Origin: Actinopolyspora xinjiangensis
GTDB taxonomy: Bacteria > Actinomycetota > Actinomycetes > Mycobacteriales > Pseudonocardiaceae
Length of the DNA stretch: 39,761 nucleotides
Direction: 5' to 3'
Assembly (NCBI RefSeq): GCF_900104475.1
Contig: NZ_FNJR01000021.1
Span: 1 to 39,761, forward strand
The position numbers and the translations under genes are program-made. Shown one piece after another: positions 13,920 through 21,357 of this stretch. The stretch's first letter is position 1, and each line of letters starts with the position of its first letter. The notes under the pieces were generated by a model. It had not been told where the DNA came from, did no database searches, and saw only the letters and a list, made by a program, of their open reading frames with translations.

Positions 13920-15194
13920 ATGATCGCGACCGAGTCGGCTGCCAGCACATCGTCCGCTTCTCCGCTGCGTCTGCGGGGGTTTCGGTGGTTGTTCGTGGGG
14001 CGGGTGTTGTCGTCGTTCGGGGACAGTTTGGTGCCGTTGACGGTGGTGTTCGCGGCGTTGGAGCTGACCGGTTCGGCGGTGGGGTTGGGCGGGGTGTTGC
14101 TGGCGAACCGGTTGCCGGTGGTGGTGGCGACGTTGGCCGGGGGAGTGCTGGGGGATGTGTTCGACCGGCGGTGGGTGATGGTGGCCGCCGATGTGTGGCG
14201 CATGGCCTCCCAGGCGGTGTGCGGCGGTCTGCTGCTGGCCGGTCAGCTTCCACTTTGGGCGCTGATCGTGCTGCAGGGCTGCGCCGGGGTGGGCACTGCG
14301 GTGTTCACCCCGGCGGCCACCGGACTGCTCCCCGCGCTGGTGCCGGAGAACCTGCTGCGGCAGGCGAACGCGCTTCTCGGGCTGGCGGCCAATGTGAACA
14401 AGGTGGCCGCGATCAGCGTGGCGGGCCTGCTGGTGGCCGGGCTCGGCTCGGGCTGGGCGTTGCTGGCCGATGCGGCCACGTTCGCCGCCGGCGCGCTCTC
14501 ACTGTTGCTGATCGGCCCTGTGACCATGCTCTCCGGGAAGCGGGATCGCCGGGGCGTGCTGGGCGAGATGTGGGGCGGTTGGCGGCACGTGGCGACCACC
14601 CCGTGGCTGCGGACTCTGTTGGGCTACACCGCGCTGCTGCAGGCGCTGGTGATCGGCCCGCACATGTTGCTGGGGCCGTTGCTGGCGCGGCAGCACTACC
14701 ACGGTGCGGCTTCGTGGGCGGTGATCGGAGCCATCCAGGCGATCGGTTCGATCGCAGGCAGCGCGCTGGCGCTGCGGCTGCGACCGTCGCGTCCGCTCGT
14801 GGCGGCGGTGGCCGCCTCGCTGCTGATGCTGCCGTACCTCGCGCTGTTCGCCGCTGCCGCGCCGCTCTGGCTGGTCAGCCTGGCCGCACTCGGCTTCGGA
14901 CTGCAGGGCTCGTACTACCTGGCCACCCAGGCCTGGCTGCTGCAGCGGCACGTGCTCGACCAGCAGCTTGCCCGTGTGGCGTCCTGCTTCCAGCTCGGCA
15001 ACCTGGTCCTCGTGCCGTTGAGCCTGGCCGCCGCCGGCCCGCTGGCCGAGCACGTCGACGCCCGCCTGCTGCTGGCCGCGGCGGCGGTGTGGGCACTGGC
15101 CAGCACCCTGGTAGCACTGGCCGCACCCACCATTCGGGCACATCCGGACGCGGTTCAGCCGGGCTCCGGGGCCATGTCGACGAAGCGGCTGTAG
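13920..15194 (+). CDS. MFS transporter (drug/siderophore exporter type)
   Basis: From ATG 13920 the protein has 424 residues and about 12 membrane segments. The loop between helices 2 and 3 reads GGVLGDVFDRRWVMVAAD, the MFS motif A (G-x3-D-x-F-x-R-R). The RLRGFRWLFVGRVLSSFGDS opening and overall pattern fit the EntS/MFS_3 group of proton-driven exporters. The start is uncertain: no strong ribosome-binding site is present and ATG 13866 is also in frame. Its last 40 bases overlap the oppositely oriented helicase gene. Whether it exports a product of a neighbouring gene cannot be told. Confidence 0.8.
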   Translation: MIATESAASTSSASPLRLRGFRWLFVGRVLSSFGDSLVPLTVVFAALELTGSAVGLGGVLLANRLPVVVATLAGGVLGDVFDRRWVMVAADVWRMASQAVCGGLLLAGQLPLWALIVLQGCAGVGTAVFTPAATGLLPALVPENLLRQANALLGLAANVNKVAAISVAGLLVAGLGSGWALLADAATFAAGALSLLLIGPVTMLSGKRDRRGVLGEMWGGWRHVATTPWLRTLLGYTALLQALVIGPHMLLGPLLARQHYHGAASWAVIGAIQAIGSIAGSALALRLRPSRPLVAAVAASLLMLPYLALFAAAAPLWLVSLAALGFGLQGSYYLATQAWLLQRHVLDQQLARVASCFQLGNLVLVPLSLAAAGPLAEHVDARLLLAAAAVWALASTLVALAAPTIRAHPDAVQPGSGAMSTKRL

Positions 15195-16528
15195 TGCAGC
15201 TGGTGGGCCACGGTGACCACCCCGGTCGGCCCGGACCGCTGCTTGGCCAGGATCAGGTCGGCCTCGCCGACGCGGGCGGTGTCGCGGTCGAAGGCGTCCG
15301 GCCGGTGCAGCAGCACCACCAGGTCGGCGTCCTGCTCGATCGAGCCGCTCTCCCGCAGATCCCCGAGTTCGGGCTTCTTGTCCAGGCGCTGTTCCGGCCC
15401 TCGGTTGAGCTGCGAGAGCGCCACCACGGGCACCTCCAGTTCCTTGGCCAGCAGCTTGAGGTTCCGCGAGAACTCGGAGACCTCCTGCTGGCGGGACTCG
15501 ACCCGCCTGCCCGAGGCCATCAGCTGCAGGTAGTCCACGATCACCAGGTCGAGCTGCCCGCGCTGTTTCAGCCTGCGCGCCCTGGCCCGGATCTCCATCA
15601 TGGTCATGTTCGGCGCGTCCGAGATCACCAGCGGCGCGTCCTGCACGTCGCCGGTGCGCCGCGCGGCCGCTCTCCAGTCCGCCTCGGACATGTAGCCGCC
15701 CCGCATCCGGTCCAGCCGCACCTTCGCCTCGGCCGAGACCAGCCGCATCATCAGCTCGCCGTGCCCCATCTCCAGGCTGAACAGCGCCGTCCCACGGCGG
15801 TGCCGGATCGCGGCCGAGCGGGCGATGTCCAGCGCCAGCGCGGACTTGCCCAGTCCCGGCCTGGCCGCCACGACGGCGAGCTGGCCCGGCTGCAGCCCGT
15901 TGGTGAGCCGGTCGAGCTCGGTGAACCCGGTGGGGATGCCGGAGCGCCCGTCGTTGCGCTGGATCCGTTCCAGCTCGGACATCAGCGGGTCGGCCAGGTC
16001 CTGCAGGAAGTACATGTCCTCGGTGCGGCTGCGCCCGATCGAGGAGAACCGCTCCTGCGCCCGGTCGAGCAGCTCGGCGGCCTCGCCCTGCCCGCCGTAG
16101 CCCTGCTGCAGGATGCCGCTGGCCTCCTCGATGATGCGGCGCCGCTGCGCCCGGTCGGCCACGATCTCGGCGTAGAACGTCGCGTTCGCCGCGGTCGGCA
16201 CCGCCTCCAGCAGCGTGTGCAGGTACGTCCCGGTGTCGGAGTTTCGGGTGATCTGCGTGAGTTCGCCGGACTGCTCCAGCGCGTCGCGCACGGTGACCGC
16301 GTCGGCTGGCTCGCCTCGGCCGAACAGCTCCACGACGTGGCGGAAGATCACCCCGTGGTCGGGGCGGTAGAACTCTACGGCCCGCACTATCTCGATCACG
16401 TCGGCGATGGCGTCGCGGCTGAGCATCATCGCGCCGAGCACGGACTGCTCGGCCTCGATGTCCTGCGGCGGCATCGGTGCGTGCGGGCCGTGGAGCTCTT
16501 CTTCGGTGGTGTTCACGGCGACGGACAT
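15155..16528 (-). CDS. dnaB: DnaB-type replicative helicase
   Basis: The 457-residue protein has the complete DnaB layout. The N-terminal domain (PPQDIEAEQSVLGAMMLSRD, residues 20-120) is followed by a linker and the RecA-like domain. Walker A is ARPGLGKSALALDIARSA (about 235), Walker B LDLVIVDYLQLMASGRR (about 335), and the arginine-finger region LRESGSIEQDADLVVLLHRP lies near 400. It unwinds DNA ahead of the replisome. There is no intein. GAGGAG precedes the ATG by 6 bases. The N-terminal wording (DIEAEQSVLGAMML, FRHVVELFGRGE) departs from what I expect of housekeeping actinobacterial DnaB, so it may be a second, element-borne copy; the window cannot settle this. Confidence 0.88.
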   Translation of the reverse strand: MSVAVNTTEEELHGPHAPMPPQDIEAEQSVLGAMMLSRDAIADVIEIVRAVEFYRPDHGVIFRHVVELFGRGEPADAVTVRDALEQSGELTQITRNSDTGTYLHTLLEAVPTAANATFYAEIVADRAQRRRIIEEASGILQQGYGGQGEAAELLDRAQERFSSIGRSRTEDMYFLQDLADPLMSELERIQRNDGRSGIPTGFTELDRLTNGLQPGQLAVVAARPGLGKSALALDIARSAAIRHRRGTALFSLEMGHGELMMRLVSAEAKVRLDRMRGGYMSEADWRAAARRTGDVQDAPLVISDAPNMTMMEIRARARRLKQRGQLDLVIVDYLQLMASGRRVESRQQEVSEFSRNLKLLAKELEVPVVALSQLNRGPEQRLDKKPELGDLRESGSIEQDADLVVLLHRPDAFDRDTARVGEADLILAKQRSGPTGVVTVAHQLHYSRFVDMAPEPG

Positions 16529-16550
16529 GACGACTCCTCGGTGAAAAGTG

Positions 16551-16578
16551 CCCGGCCGGGAGGCGTTCCCCGGCCGGG
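16551..16578 (-). repeat. GC hairpin in the dnaB leader
   Basis: Two copies of CCCGGCCGGG (16551-16560 and 16569-16578) form a 10-bp stem around an 8-base spacer, 23 bases before the dnaB start. The same decamer makes the stem upstream of the radical SAM gene at 17928-17973. Confidence 0.6.
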
Positions 16579-16619
16579 CTGGGACTTCGGACGAGTTGGG
16601 ACTACGGACTGGTTGGGAT
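16579..16619. repeat. 17-bp tandem repeat after the radical SAM gene
   Basis: Consecutive units CTGGGACTTCGGACGAG and TTGGGACTACGGACTGG, then a partial TTGGGAT, lie directly 3' of the radical SAM stop codon. Matching is 13 of 17 between full units. Function is unknown. Confidence 0.5.
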
Positions 16620-17896
16620 CAGGTGTGGCGGATGGGCAGGTCCCGCAGACCCGTTTCCCGGCCGCACCGGCGCAGGTAGTCCACCGAGTAGCGCGCCGCG
16701 CGGCGCTTGATCGTGCCGTTGTCGTAGCTGGACAGCGCCGCGTGGAACCCGTCGGCGATGTAGCGCATTCCGTGGCGCCACAGGTCCCGGTGGTTGCTGT
16801 CGAGCTGTTCGACGGTGTAGTTGCGCTTGATGTTGGGCACCACGGCGACGCCGTTCTCGTCGAGCTCGGCTATGCCGTCGAGCATCTCGGTGTAGGAGTC
16901 GGCACCGAGCACGTAGTCGGTCTCGACGATGTCGAAGCCCACCCGGCGCGCACGGCGGTACTTCTCCAGGTGCCGCTCGAAGGTGATCGAGCCCTTCTTG
17001 CGCCCCCACTGCCGGATCCGCTCGGCGTCGTTGATGGTCTCGACGGTGCCGATGAACCCGATCGCGCCGTGCTCGCGCAGCAGCTCCATCGCCCTGGTGG
17101 AGTCGATGGCGTAGGTGAAGGCGTGGAAGGCGGCGTTGCCGAACCCGTAGCGGCGGTAGGTCCGCATCAGGTTCAGCATCATCTCCAGCTCGCGGTCCTC
17201 GTCGGGCTGGCAACCGGTGGTGATGTTGACGCTGACCAGTTCACCGCGGTCCCAGCCACGGCGGTCGTAGTCGGCCGCCAACTGCGCCACGTGCCGCTCG
17301 ATGTAGTCCCTCGGCGGAGGGGTGAAGCTCTTGACCGCGCCGCGCGAGCAGCCCAGACAGCCTCCCGCGCAGGTGGAGTACGGCGAGATGATCGCCGCGG
17401 TGGGCAGTTCGGTGAAGTCCGGCGCGACGCGGCTGTAGTAGTGGTTGCTGGCCGCGAAGATCCTGGCGTGCACCAGCACCTCGGCAAGGGTCCGTCCGGT
17501 GGAGCGGTTCACCAGCCGCGCCCGGTTGTCCTGCTCGCGGGTGAACAGGACCGGCGAGGCCGCGCGGTAGTCGGGGACGCAGATCGTCTGGTAGTTCGAC
17601 TTGCCCTGTTTCCCGTCGGTGTAGACGAGGGTGTAGGTGCGGTTGTCCAGCGGTTCCGCGGTGTCGCAGCCGAGGAAGCCGATCAGCAGCGACAGCAGCT
17701 GGGTGCGGCTGAGCGCGGTGTCCGGGTCCTCCCGATCGCTGTCGTCGAGCGGGGTGAACCCGGCGATGTAGTCCAGGCCCTCGGCGAGGAACCGGTTGAG
17801 TCGTTCGTACAGCTCGTCCGGGGTTTCCGTCGGGTTCGGCCCGTTCGAGCCGGGTCGGTTGAGGTCGACGAGCGGCAGATTCCTGTCCAGAGACAA
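16619..17896 (-). CDS. Radical SAM enzyme of unassigned family
   Basis: The protein carries the radical SAM [4Fe-4S] motif C-x3-C-x2-C as CAGGCLGC (about residues 176-183 from this start). That binds a cluster which cleaves S-adenosylmethionine to a 5'-deoxyadenosyl radical. The barrel continues with LVSVNITTGCQPDEDRELEM, IGFIGTVETINDAERI and FDIVETDYVLGADSY. An N-terminal extension of about 170 residues (with NRTYTLVYTDGKQGKS) is unusual, and no C-terminal auxiliary cluster (SPASM) is evident. I choose TTG 17896 because GTGGAG lies 6 bases upstream and the in-frame GTG at 17944 falls inside a hairpin; GTG 17944 would add 16 residues. Substrate unknown. Confidence 0.75.
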   Translation of the reverse strand: MSLDRNLPLVDLNRPGSNGPNPTETPDELYERLNRFLAEGLDYIAGFTPLDDSDREDPDTALSRTQLLSLLIGFLGCDTAEPLDNRTYTLVYTDGKQGKSNYQTICVPDYRAASPVLFTREQDNRARLVNRSTGRTLAEVLVHARIFAASNHYYSRVAPDFTELPTAAIISPYSTCAGGCLGCSRGAVKSFTPPPRDYIERHVAQLAADYDRRGWDRGELVSVNITTGCQPDEDRELEMMLNLMRTYRRYGFGNAAFHAFTYAIDSTRAMELLREHGAIGFIGTVETINDAERIRQWGRKKGSITFERHLEKYRRARRVGFDIVETDYVLGADSYTEMLDGIAELDENGVAVVPNIKRNYTVEQLDSNHRDLWRHGMRYIADGFHAALSSYDNGTIKRRAARYSVDYLRRCGRETGLRDLPIRHT

Positions 17897-17927
17897 TGGG
17901 GTCTCCACTTCCTTCGGGTCGTGGGAA

Positions 17928-17973
17928 CCCGGCCGGGACGCCACGCTTGCCAGGCAGACGCGTCCCGGCCGGG
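17928..17973 (-). promoter_or_regulatory. Perfect 14-bp hairpin in the radical SAM leader
   Basis: CCCGGCCGGGACGC (17928-17941) is mirrored perfectly by GCGTCCCGGCCGGG (17960-17973) around an 18-base loop. It lies 32 bases before the likely TTG start and just upstream of its ribosome-binding site. Confidence 0.6.
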
Positions 17974-18057
17974 CCTTTCGCGGTCCGAGCGGACCCGGCG
18001 CCGTACCTCGTTCAGAAGGTTGGGCGGATTGGTTTGCTCAATCTGTGCGGGTGGCGG

Positions 18058-18074
18058 AAGCGGCTTCGCCGCTT
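18058..18074. repeat. Perfect 7-3-7 hairpin between GGDEF and radical SAM genes
   Basis: AAGCGGC-TTC-GCCGCTT lies in the 258-base gap (17974-18231) between the GGDEF stop and the radical SAM leader. Flanking arms GCGGATTGG and CCAATCCGC enclose it. It may end GGDEF transcription or form part of the radical SAM leader. The gap has no gene. Confidence 0.5.
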
Positions 18075-18231
18075 GCCCGACCACCGACCGAGCGAATGCT
18101 CGCCCAATCCGCGTGTGCGCTGAGGAGGCACGGCTCCGTGCTCACTCGGCGGGATCACCCCGGTATGAGCAGCGAGTGACGGTCCCTCGCTGAGGGGTGG
18201 ATCTGGCGGGCTCCGGTAGGGCGGCCGCGAG

Positions 18232-18858
18232 TCATCCCCGCGCTTGCTGGTGCCGCCTGCGGCGATCCGAGCGGCCGCGGCCGCGCTTGTCGCGGTACAT
18301 CGCGCGGTCGGCCTGCTCCAGCACGCCTTCGAGCGTGTCGGCCGGTCCGGCAGTGATCGCCGCTCCGATGCTCGCGCTCACCCACACGGTGGTTCCCTCG
18401 ATCAGCATCGGTTCGGCGAGCCGTTCGGCCAGCGCGTGCTGCAGCTCCTCGACCCGTTGCCAGTGCGAGGGAGTGTCCGGCAGCGTGCCGAGCCAGCAGG
18501 CGAACTCGTCGCCGGACAACCGCACGGCGAGCCGACCCGGGCGCCGGCTCTCGCGCATCCGCCGCGCCACCTCGCGCAGCACCTGGTCGCCGAAGCGGTG
18601 TCCGTGGGTGTCGTTGAGCTCCTTGAAACCGTCCAGGTCGAGCAGCAGCACGGCCACGCACCGGCCGTTGCCCGCGCCGTCGCGCTGGAAGGCCTCCCGC
18701 AGGGCGAGTCGGTTGCCGAGTCCGGTCAGCGGGTCGGTGCGCAGCTCGCGGTGTAATCGCGAGGCGTAGCGGCCGGTGCACCACCAGCCGGTGGCGGTCA
18801 GCCCCAGTGCGAGGGCGGTGAGCATTCCGTTCCTCGTCGAACCGTCGCGGAGTCGCAC
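18232..18858 (-). CDS. GGDEF-domain protein (diguanylate cyclase, SGDEF variant)
   Basis: The 208-residue protein has one N-terminal membrane helix (GMLTALALGLTATGWWCTGR), then a GGDEF domain from about residue 38: RTDPLTGLGNRLALREAF, LLLDLDGFKELNDTHGHRFG, RLSGDEFACWL and VSASIGAAI. The active-site loop is SGDEF in place of GGDEF; this variant is often active. It would make cyclic di-GMP at the membrane. No inhibitory I-site RxxD is seen just before the motif, and no sensor domain. The start is GTG 18858 after AAAGGAG. Its leader carries the conserved hairpin described at 18883-18928, shared with two genes of the transfer module. Confidence 0.85.
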   Translation of the reverse strand: MRLRDGSTRNGMLTALALGLTATGWWCTGRYASRLHRELRTDPLTGLGNRLALREAFQRDGAGNGRCVAVLLLDLDGFKELNDTHGHRFGDQVLREVARRMRESRRPGRLAVRLSGDEFACWLGTLPDTPSHWQRVEELQHALAERLAEPMLIEGTTVWVSASIGAAITAGPADTLEGVLEQADRAMYRDKRGRGRSDRRRRHQQARG

Positions 18859-18882
18859 GGTGTTCTCCTTTCGAGTGGGGTG

Positions 18883-18928
18883 GATGAATCCGGGTCACCG
18901 GGTGCTTGGCGGCTTCGTGGTGACTCGG
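18883..18928 (-). promoter_or_regulatory. Repeated 5'-leader hairpin, copy A (GGDEF gene)
   Basis: On the minus strand: stem CCGAGTCACC, a conserved loop CGAAGCCGCCAAGCACCC, stem GGTGACCCGG, then a downstream ATCCACCCC box, 23 bases before the GTG at 18858. The loop is identical in copies B (26283-26330) and C (26622-26672), but the stem sequence differs completely while still pairing. Confidence 0.6.
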
Positions 18929-18993
18929 ACCGTCCCGGCCGTGGTTCGGCCGGAAGTCCTCGGTGCGTCGGTCGTGGTGGCTAGGCTGGGCGC

Positions 18994-19287
18994 ATGGAGC
19001 TCGACAACAACTCGGTGGTGAACCTGCCCGGTGTGGACGACCGGGAGATGGATCGGCTGATCGCGCTGCGTGCGGCGTGCAACGTGGTCGGTCCTCCGAG
19101 CGAGTTCGCGGCGGTCGATCTGTTCGTGCACGAGTTCCGCGGCTGGCTGGCGCAGTCCACCGGGGACTCCGACAAGCTCTTCCGGCGCTACGTCCTGCTG
19201 CTGGTCACCGAGGGGCGTTCCGGGGTGGCCGACAGGGACGCGGCGAAGCTGCGCAAGACGATCGACGACATCTACCGCAAGGTCTGA
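18994..19287 (+). CDS. Small conserved hypothetical protein (97 aa)
   Basis: The protein MELDNNSVVNLPGVDDREMD...LRKTIDDIYRKV is acidic and helical, with no recognised motif. TAGGCT lies 7 bases before the ATG and no Shine-Dalgarno is present, which is the usual look of a leaderless actinobacterial transcript. Its TGA is directly next to the stop codon of the convergent TraB-like gene (shared TGATCA), so neither gene has room for a 3' untranslated region. Function is unknown. Confidence 0.6.
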   Translation: MELDNNSVVNLPGVDDREMDRLIALRAACNVVGPPSEFAAVDLFVHEFRGWLAQSTGDSDKLFRRYVLLLVTEGRSGVADRDAAKLRKTIDDIYRKV

Positions 19288-21087
19288 TCAGATCCGCTTC
19301 AACGCGGCGCGTACCTGGGTCATCGCGAGCCCGGTGTCCCGCATCAGCTCATCCACAGCCGGTTCGGTGCCCGCCGCGATCGCCTCTCGCACGGTCGCGT
19401 CGATGTCCTCGGCCGTCGGCCCGGAGGACCGCCGTGGCGGGGCGGTTTCCGCCGGTTTCTTCGCCGTGTTCAGTGCCGGTACCGGCTCGGCCGCCGAATC
19501 CGGATCGAGCCCGGTCGGCGTCACCGGCTGCTCGGCGGGGTTCTCCAGCAGCAACGCCCGCGCCCGGATCTTGCGCGAGGTCATCATGTAGCCGAGCCCG
19601 TGCGTCGAACTGCCGTCGGGGAACTCGGCGGGCAGGTCCTTCAGGTGCTCCGGCATCGGATCACCGGTGTCGATCATGTTCCCGGAGCCCTTCTCGGTGA
19701 TCCGCAGTCCCACGATCGTTCCCGCCTTGACCTGGTCGCGCAGCGCGGTCGAGTTGCCCAGCTGCTTAACCGAGGGCACCTGGGTAGCGAGGATCAGGCA
19801 GACGCCGAACTTGGCGCCCTCCTGCGTGATCTGCTCGCACATACGCACGATGTCGCGGTTGTCGGTCTCGTCGTCGCTCATCAGCAGCTTGTGCGCCTCG
19901 TCGATGACCACGGGCACCAGCGGCAGCTCCGGGGAAGGTTCCAGTGAGCCACCGCCCTGCCGTTCCACGACGGGGCGCCGCCGCTCGATCAGCCGCAGCG
20001 TGTAGCGCAGCACCTCGCGGGCCTGCTCCGGTGTGCCCGCGAACAGGTTGGCGCGCTCGCGCCACTGCGGCAGGGAGGCACCGCCGCCCCCGTCGATCAC
20101 CAGCGGATACACCCGGTCCGACATGCTGGCCTCGGTCAGCACCACGTCCAGCACCTTGGTCTTGCCCGAACGTGTCACCCCGGAGATGAGCGCGTGCAGG
20201 GCGCCGGCTCCCGGGTTCCACAGCTTGAAGTGCAGCGGCTCGCCGTCGGCGGCGATCATCAGCGGGAACTTGCCGGTGGCCGGGTCGAGACCCGGCCCGT
20301 TCCAGTGGTTCTTCTGCTGCAACGGGTCGCTGGTGAGCACGGTCAGCCGCGACTTGCGGACCGATTCGCCGTGCATCGCCTCCACGAACACCCGACCGTC
20401 GGGCAGGTCGTAGACCGACAGGATCGACTTCCGAGCCTGCAGCGTGGTGTGCCAGTGCTCCCCGATGGCCAGAGTCACCGTGGCCTTCCAGCCGTAGGCG
20501 AACTCGGTGATCCCGTCCAAGGCGGAGCCGGGGAGCGGTTTGCCGTTGGCGGCGATGTGCTCGTTCCACAGCTTCAGCTGCCGATCCGCCGTGCCGGGCG
20601 CCACCGGAAGCGCTTCCCTGGGCTGCGGTGGTGCGGCGAGTTCGGCGGTCACGTCCGGTTCCGGTTCCGCGTGCCGCACCCACCAGGGGATCGACAGGGC
20701 CGCGCCGAACGCCCACATGAGCCCAGCCGTCACACCGTTCGCGCCGGCCAGCGCGAGGGCCGCCTGCCAACCGGCGGAGCTTCCCGCCGCGACGCAGGCG
20801 TACAGCCGGTCCCAGCGGGAGGCGTTGCGGTGCACGTAGCCGTAGATCCCGGCCGAGGCGGTCCAGCCCGCCGCCACCGGCAGCAGCGCCTCCGGCGGGT
20901 CCAGCGCCGCCGCGACGGCCCCGATGCCGTGGGTGGCGCCGATCGCCGCGAACGGCATCGCCTGCATCCGGTAACGGCGCGTCAGGCGGCGAATCTCGCG
21001 TAGGACCGATTGCGTCCGCTGTGTTCCCTCCGGGGAGGTCGAGATCCCGTCGGAGTGATCGACCTTCGCGACCGCGGTTTCAGTCAT
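19288..21087 (-). CDS. TraB-like FtsK/SpoIIIE ATPase
   Basis: The 599-residue protein has two to four hydrophobic helices in residues 40-140, then an FtsK-type motor domain. Walker A is SGVTRSGKTK (302-311), and Walker B LVPVVIDEAHKLLM lies near 405, followed by FGVCLILATQVPSVKQ. The last 45 residues (TAEDIDATVREAIAAGTEPA onward) resemble a small winged helix, as in TraB and FtsK gamma domains that read DNA motifs. It should move double-stranded DNA during transfer. It differs clearly from the TraB at 6756, so the two modules have separate origins. The ATG overlaps the stop of the preceding 66-aa gene by 8 bases. Confidence 0.85.
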   Translation of the reverse strand: MTETAVAKVDHSDGISTSPEGTQRTQSVLREIRRLTRRYRMQAMPFAAIGATHGIGAVAAALDPPEALLPVAAGWTASAGIYGYVHRNASRWDRLYACVAAGSSAGWQAALALAGANGVTAGLMWAFGAALSIPWWVRHAEPEPDVTAELAAPPQPREALPVAPGTADRQLKLWNEHIAANGKPLPGSALDGITEFAYGWKATVTLAIGEHWHTTLQARKSILSVYDLPDGRVFVEAMHGESVRKSRLTVLTSDPLQQKNHWNGPGLDPATGKFPLMIAADGEPLHFKLWNPGAGALHALISGVTRSGKTKVLDVVLTEASMSDRVYPLVIDGGGGASLPQWRERANLFAGTPEQAREVLRYTLRLIERRRPVVERQGGGSLEPSPELPLVPVVIDEAHKLLMSDDETDNRDIVRMCEQITQEGAKFGVCLILATQVPSVKQLGNSTALRDQVKAGTIVGLRITEKGSGNMIDTGDPMPEHLKDLPAEFPDGSSTHGLGYMMTSRKIRARALLLENPAEQPVTPTGLDPDSAAEPVPALNTAKKPAETAPPRRSSGPTAEDIDATVREAIAAGTEPAVDELMRDTGLAMTQVRAALKRI

Positions 21088-21280
21088 GGTTCCACTCCGA
21101 TCCGGTGTCGCGGTGCAGCACGGCGACCTCGCCGTTGCGGTGCAGTTCGTCCAGGAATCCGGTGGGTTTGGTGTCCCAGTAGTGGCCGGGTTGGACGTAG
21201 ATGTCCCACGTGTCGGTGCTGGTCCGCTGGACCGCGATTTCGTCGTGGTCCAGTTCGAGCAGGGTGATGTCTCTGTCCAT
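21080..21280 (-). CDS. Small hypothetical protein (66 aa) coupled to the TraB-like gene
   Basis: The protein starts MDRDITLLELDHDEIAVQRT and ends LHRDTGSEWNHD, with short alternating strands that suggest a small beta fold. GAGGAG lies 5 bases before the ATG at 21280; the longer frame upstream crosses a strong hairpin and is not used. Its stop overlaps the start of the TraB-like gene, so it is co-translated with it. No family recognised. Confidence 0.6.
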   Translation of the reverse strand: MDRDITLLELDHDEIAVQRTSTDTWDIYVQPGHYWDTKPTGFLDELHRNGEVAVLHRDTGSEWNHD

Positions 21281-21315
21281 CTGGGCTCCTCGGGATGAGC
21301 TGTCGTGACCCGCAC

Positions 21316-21341
21316 CCCGCCCCGGCGGCTGCCGGGGCGGG
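21316..21341 (-). terminator. Perfect 11-bp hairpin between genes
   Basis: CCCGCCCCGGC and GCCGGGGCGGG pair perfectly around a GGCT loop, 16 bases after the stop at 21358 and 35 bases before the next start. It may lower readthrough into the TraB-like gene or stabilise the mRNA. Confidence 0.55.
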
Positions 21342-21357
21342 ACACGCACCCGGCAGC

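Noticed and set aside
15155-16528. An intein or truncation in the DnaB-type helicase
   Set aside because: The P-loop and later motifs are continuous and the length (457 aa) is normal for intein-free DnaB.
13895-18193. A 1432-residue rightward open frame across the MFS, dnaB and radical SAM genes
   Set aside because: It is a shadow frame in high-GC DNA. It is Arg/Gly/Val/Ala-rich without domains and runs antisense to dnaB and the radical SAM gene, whose motifs are clear.
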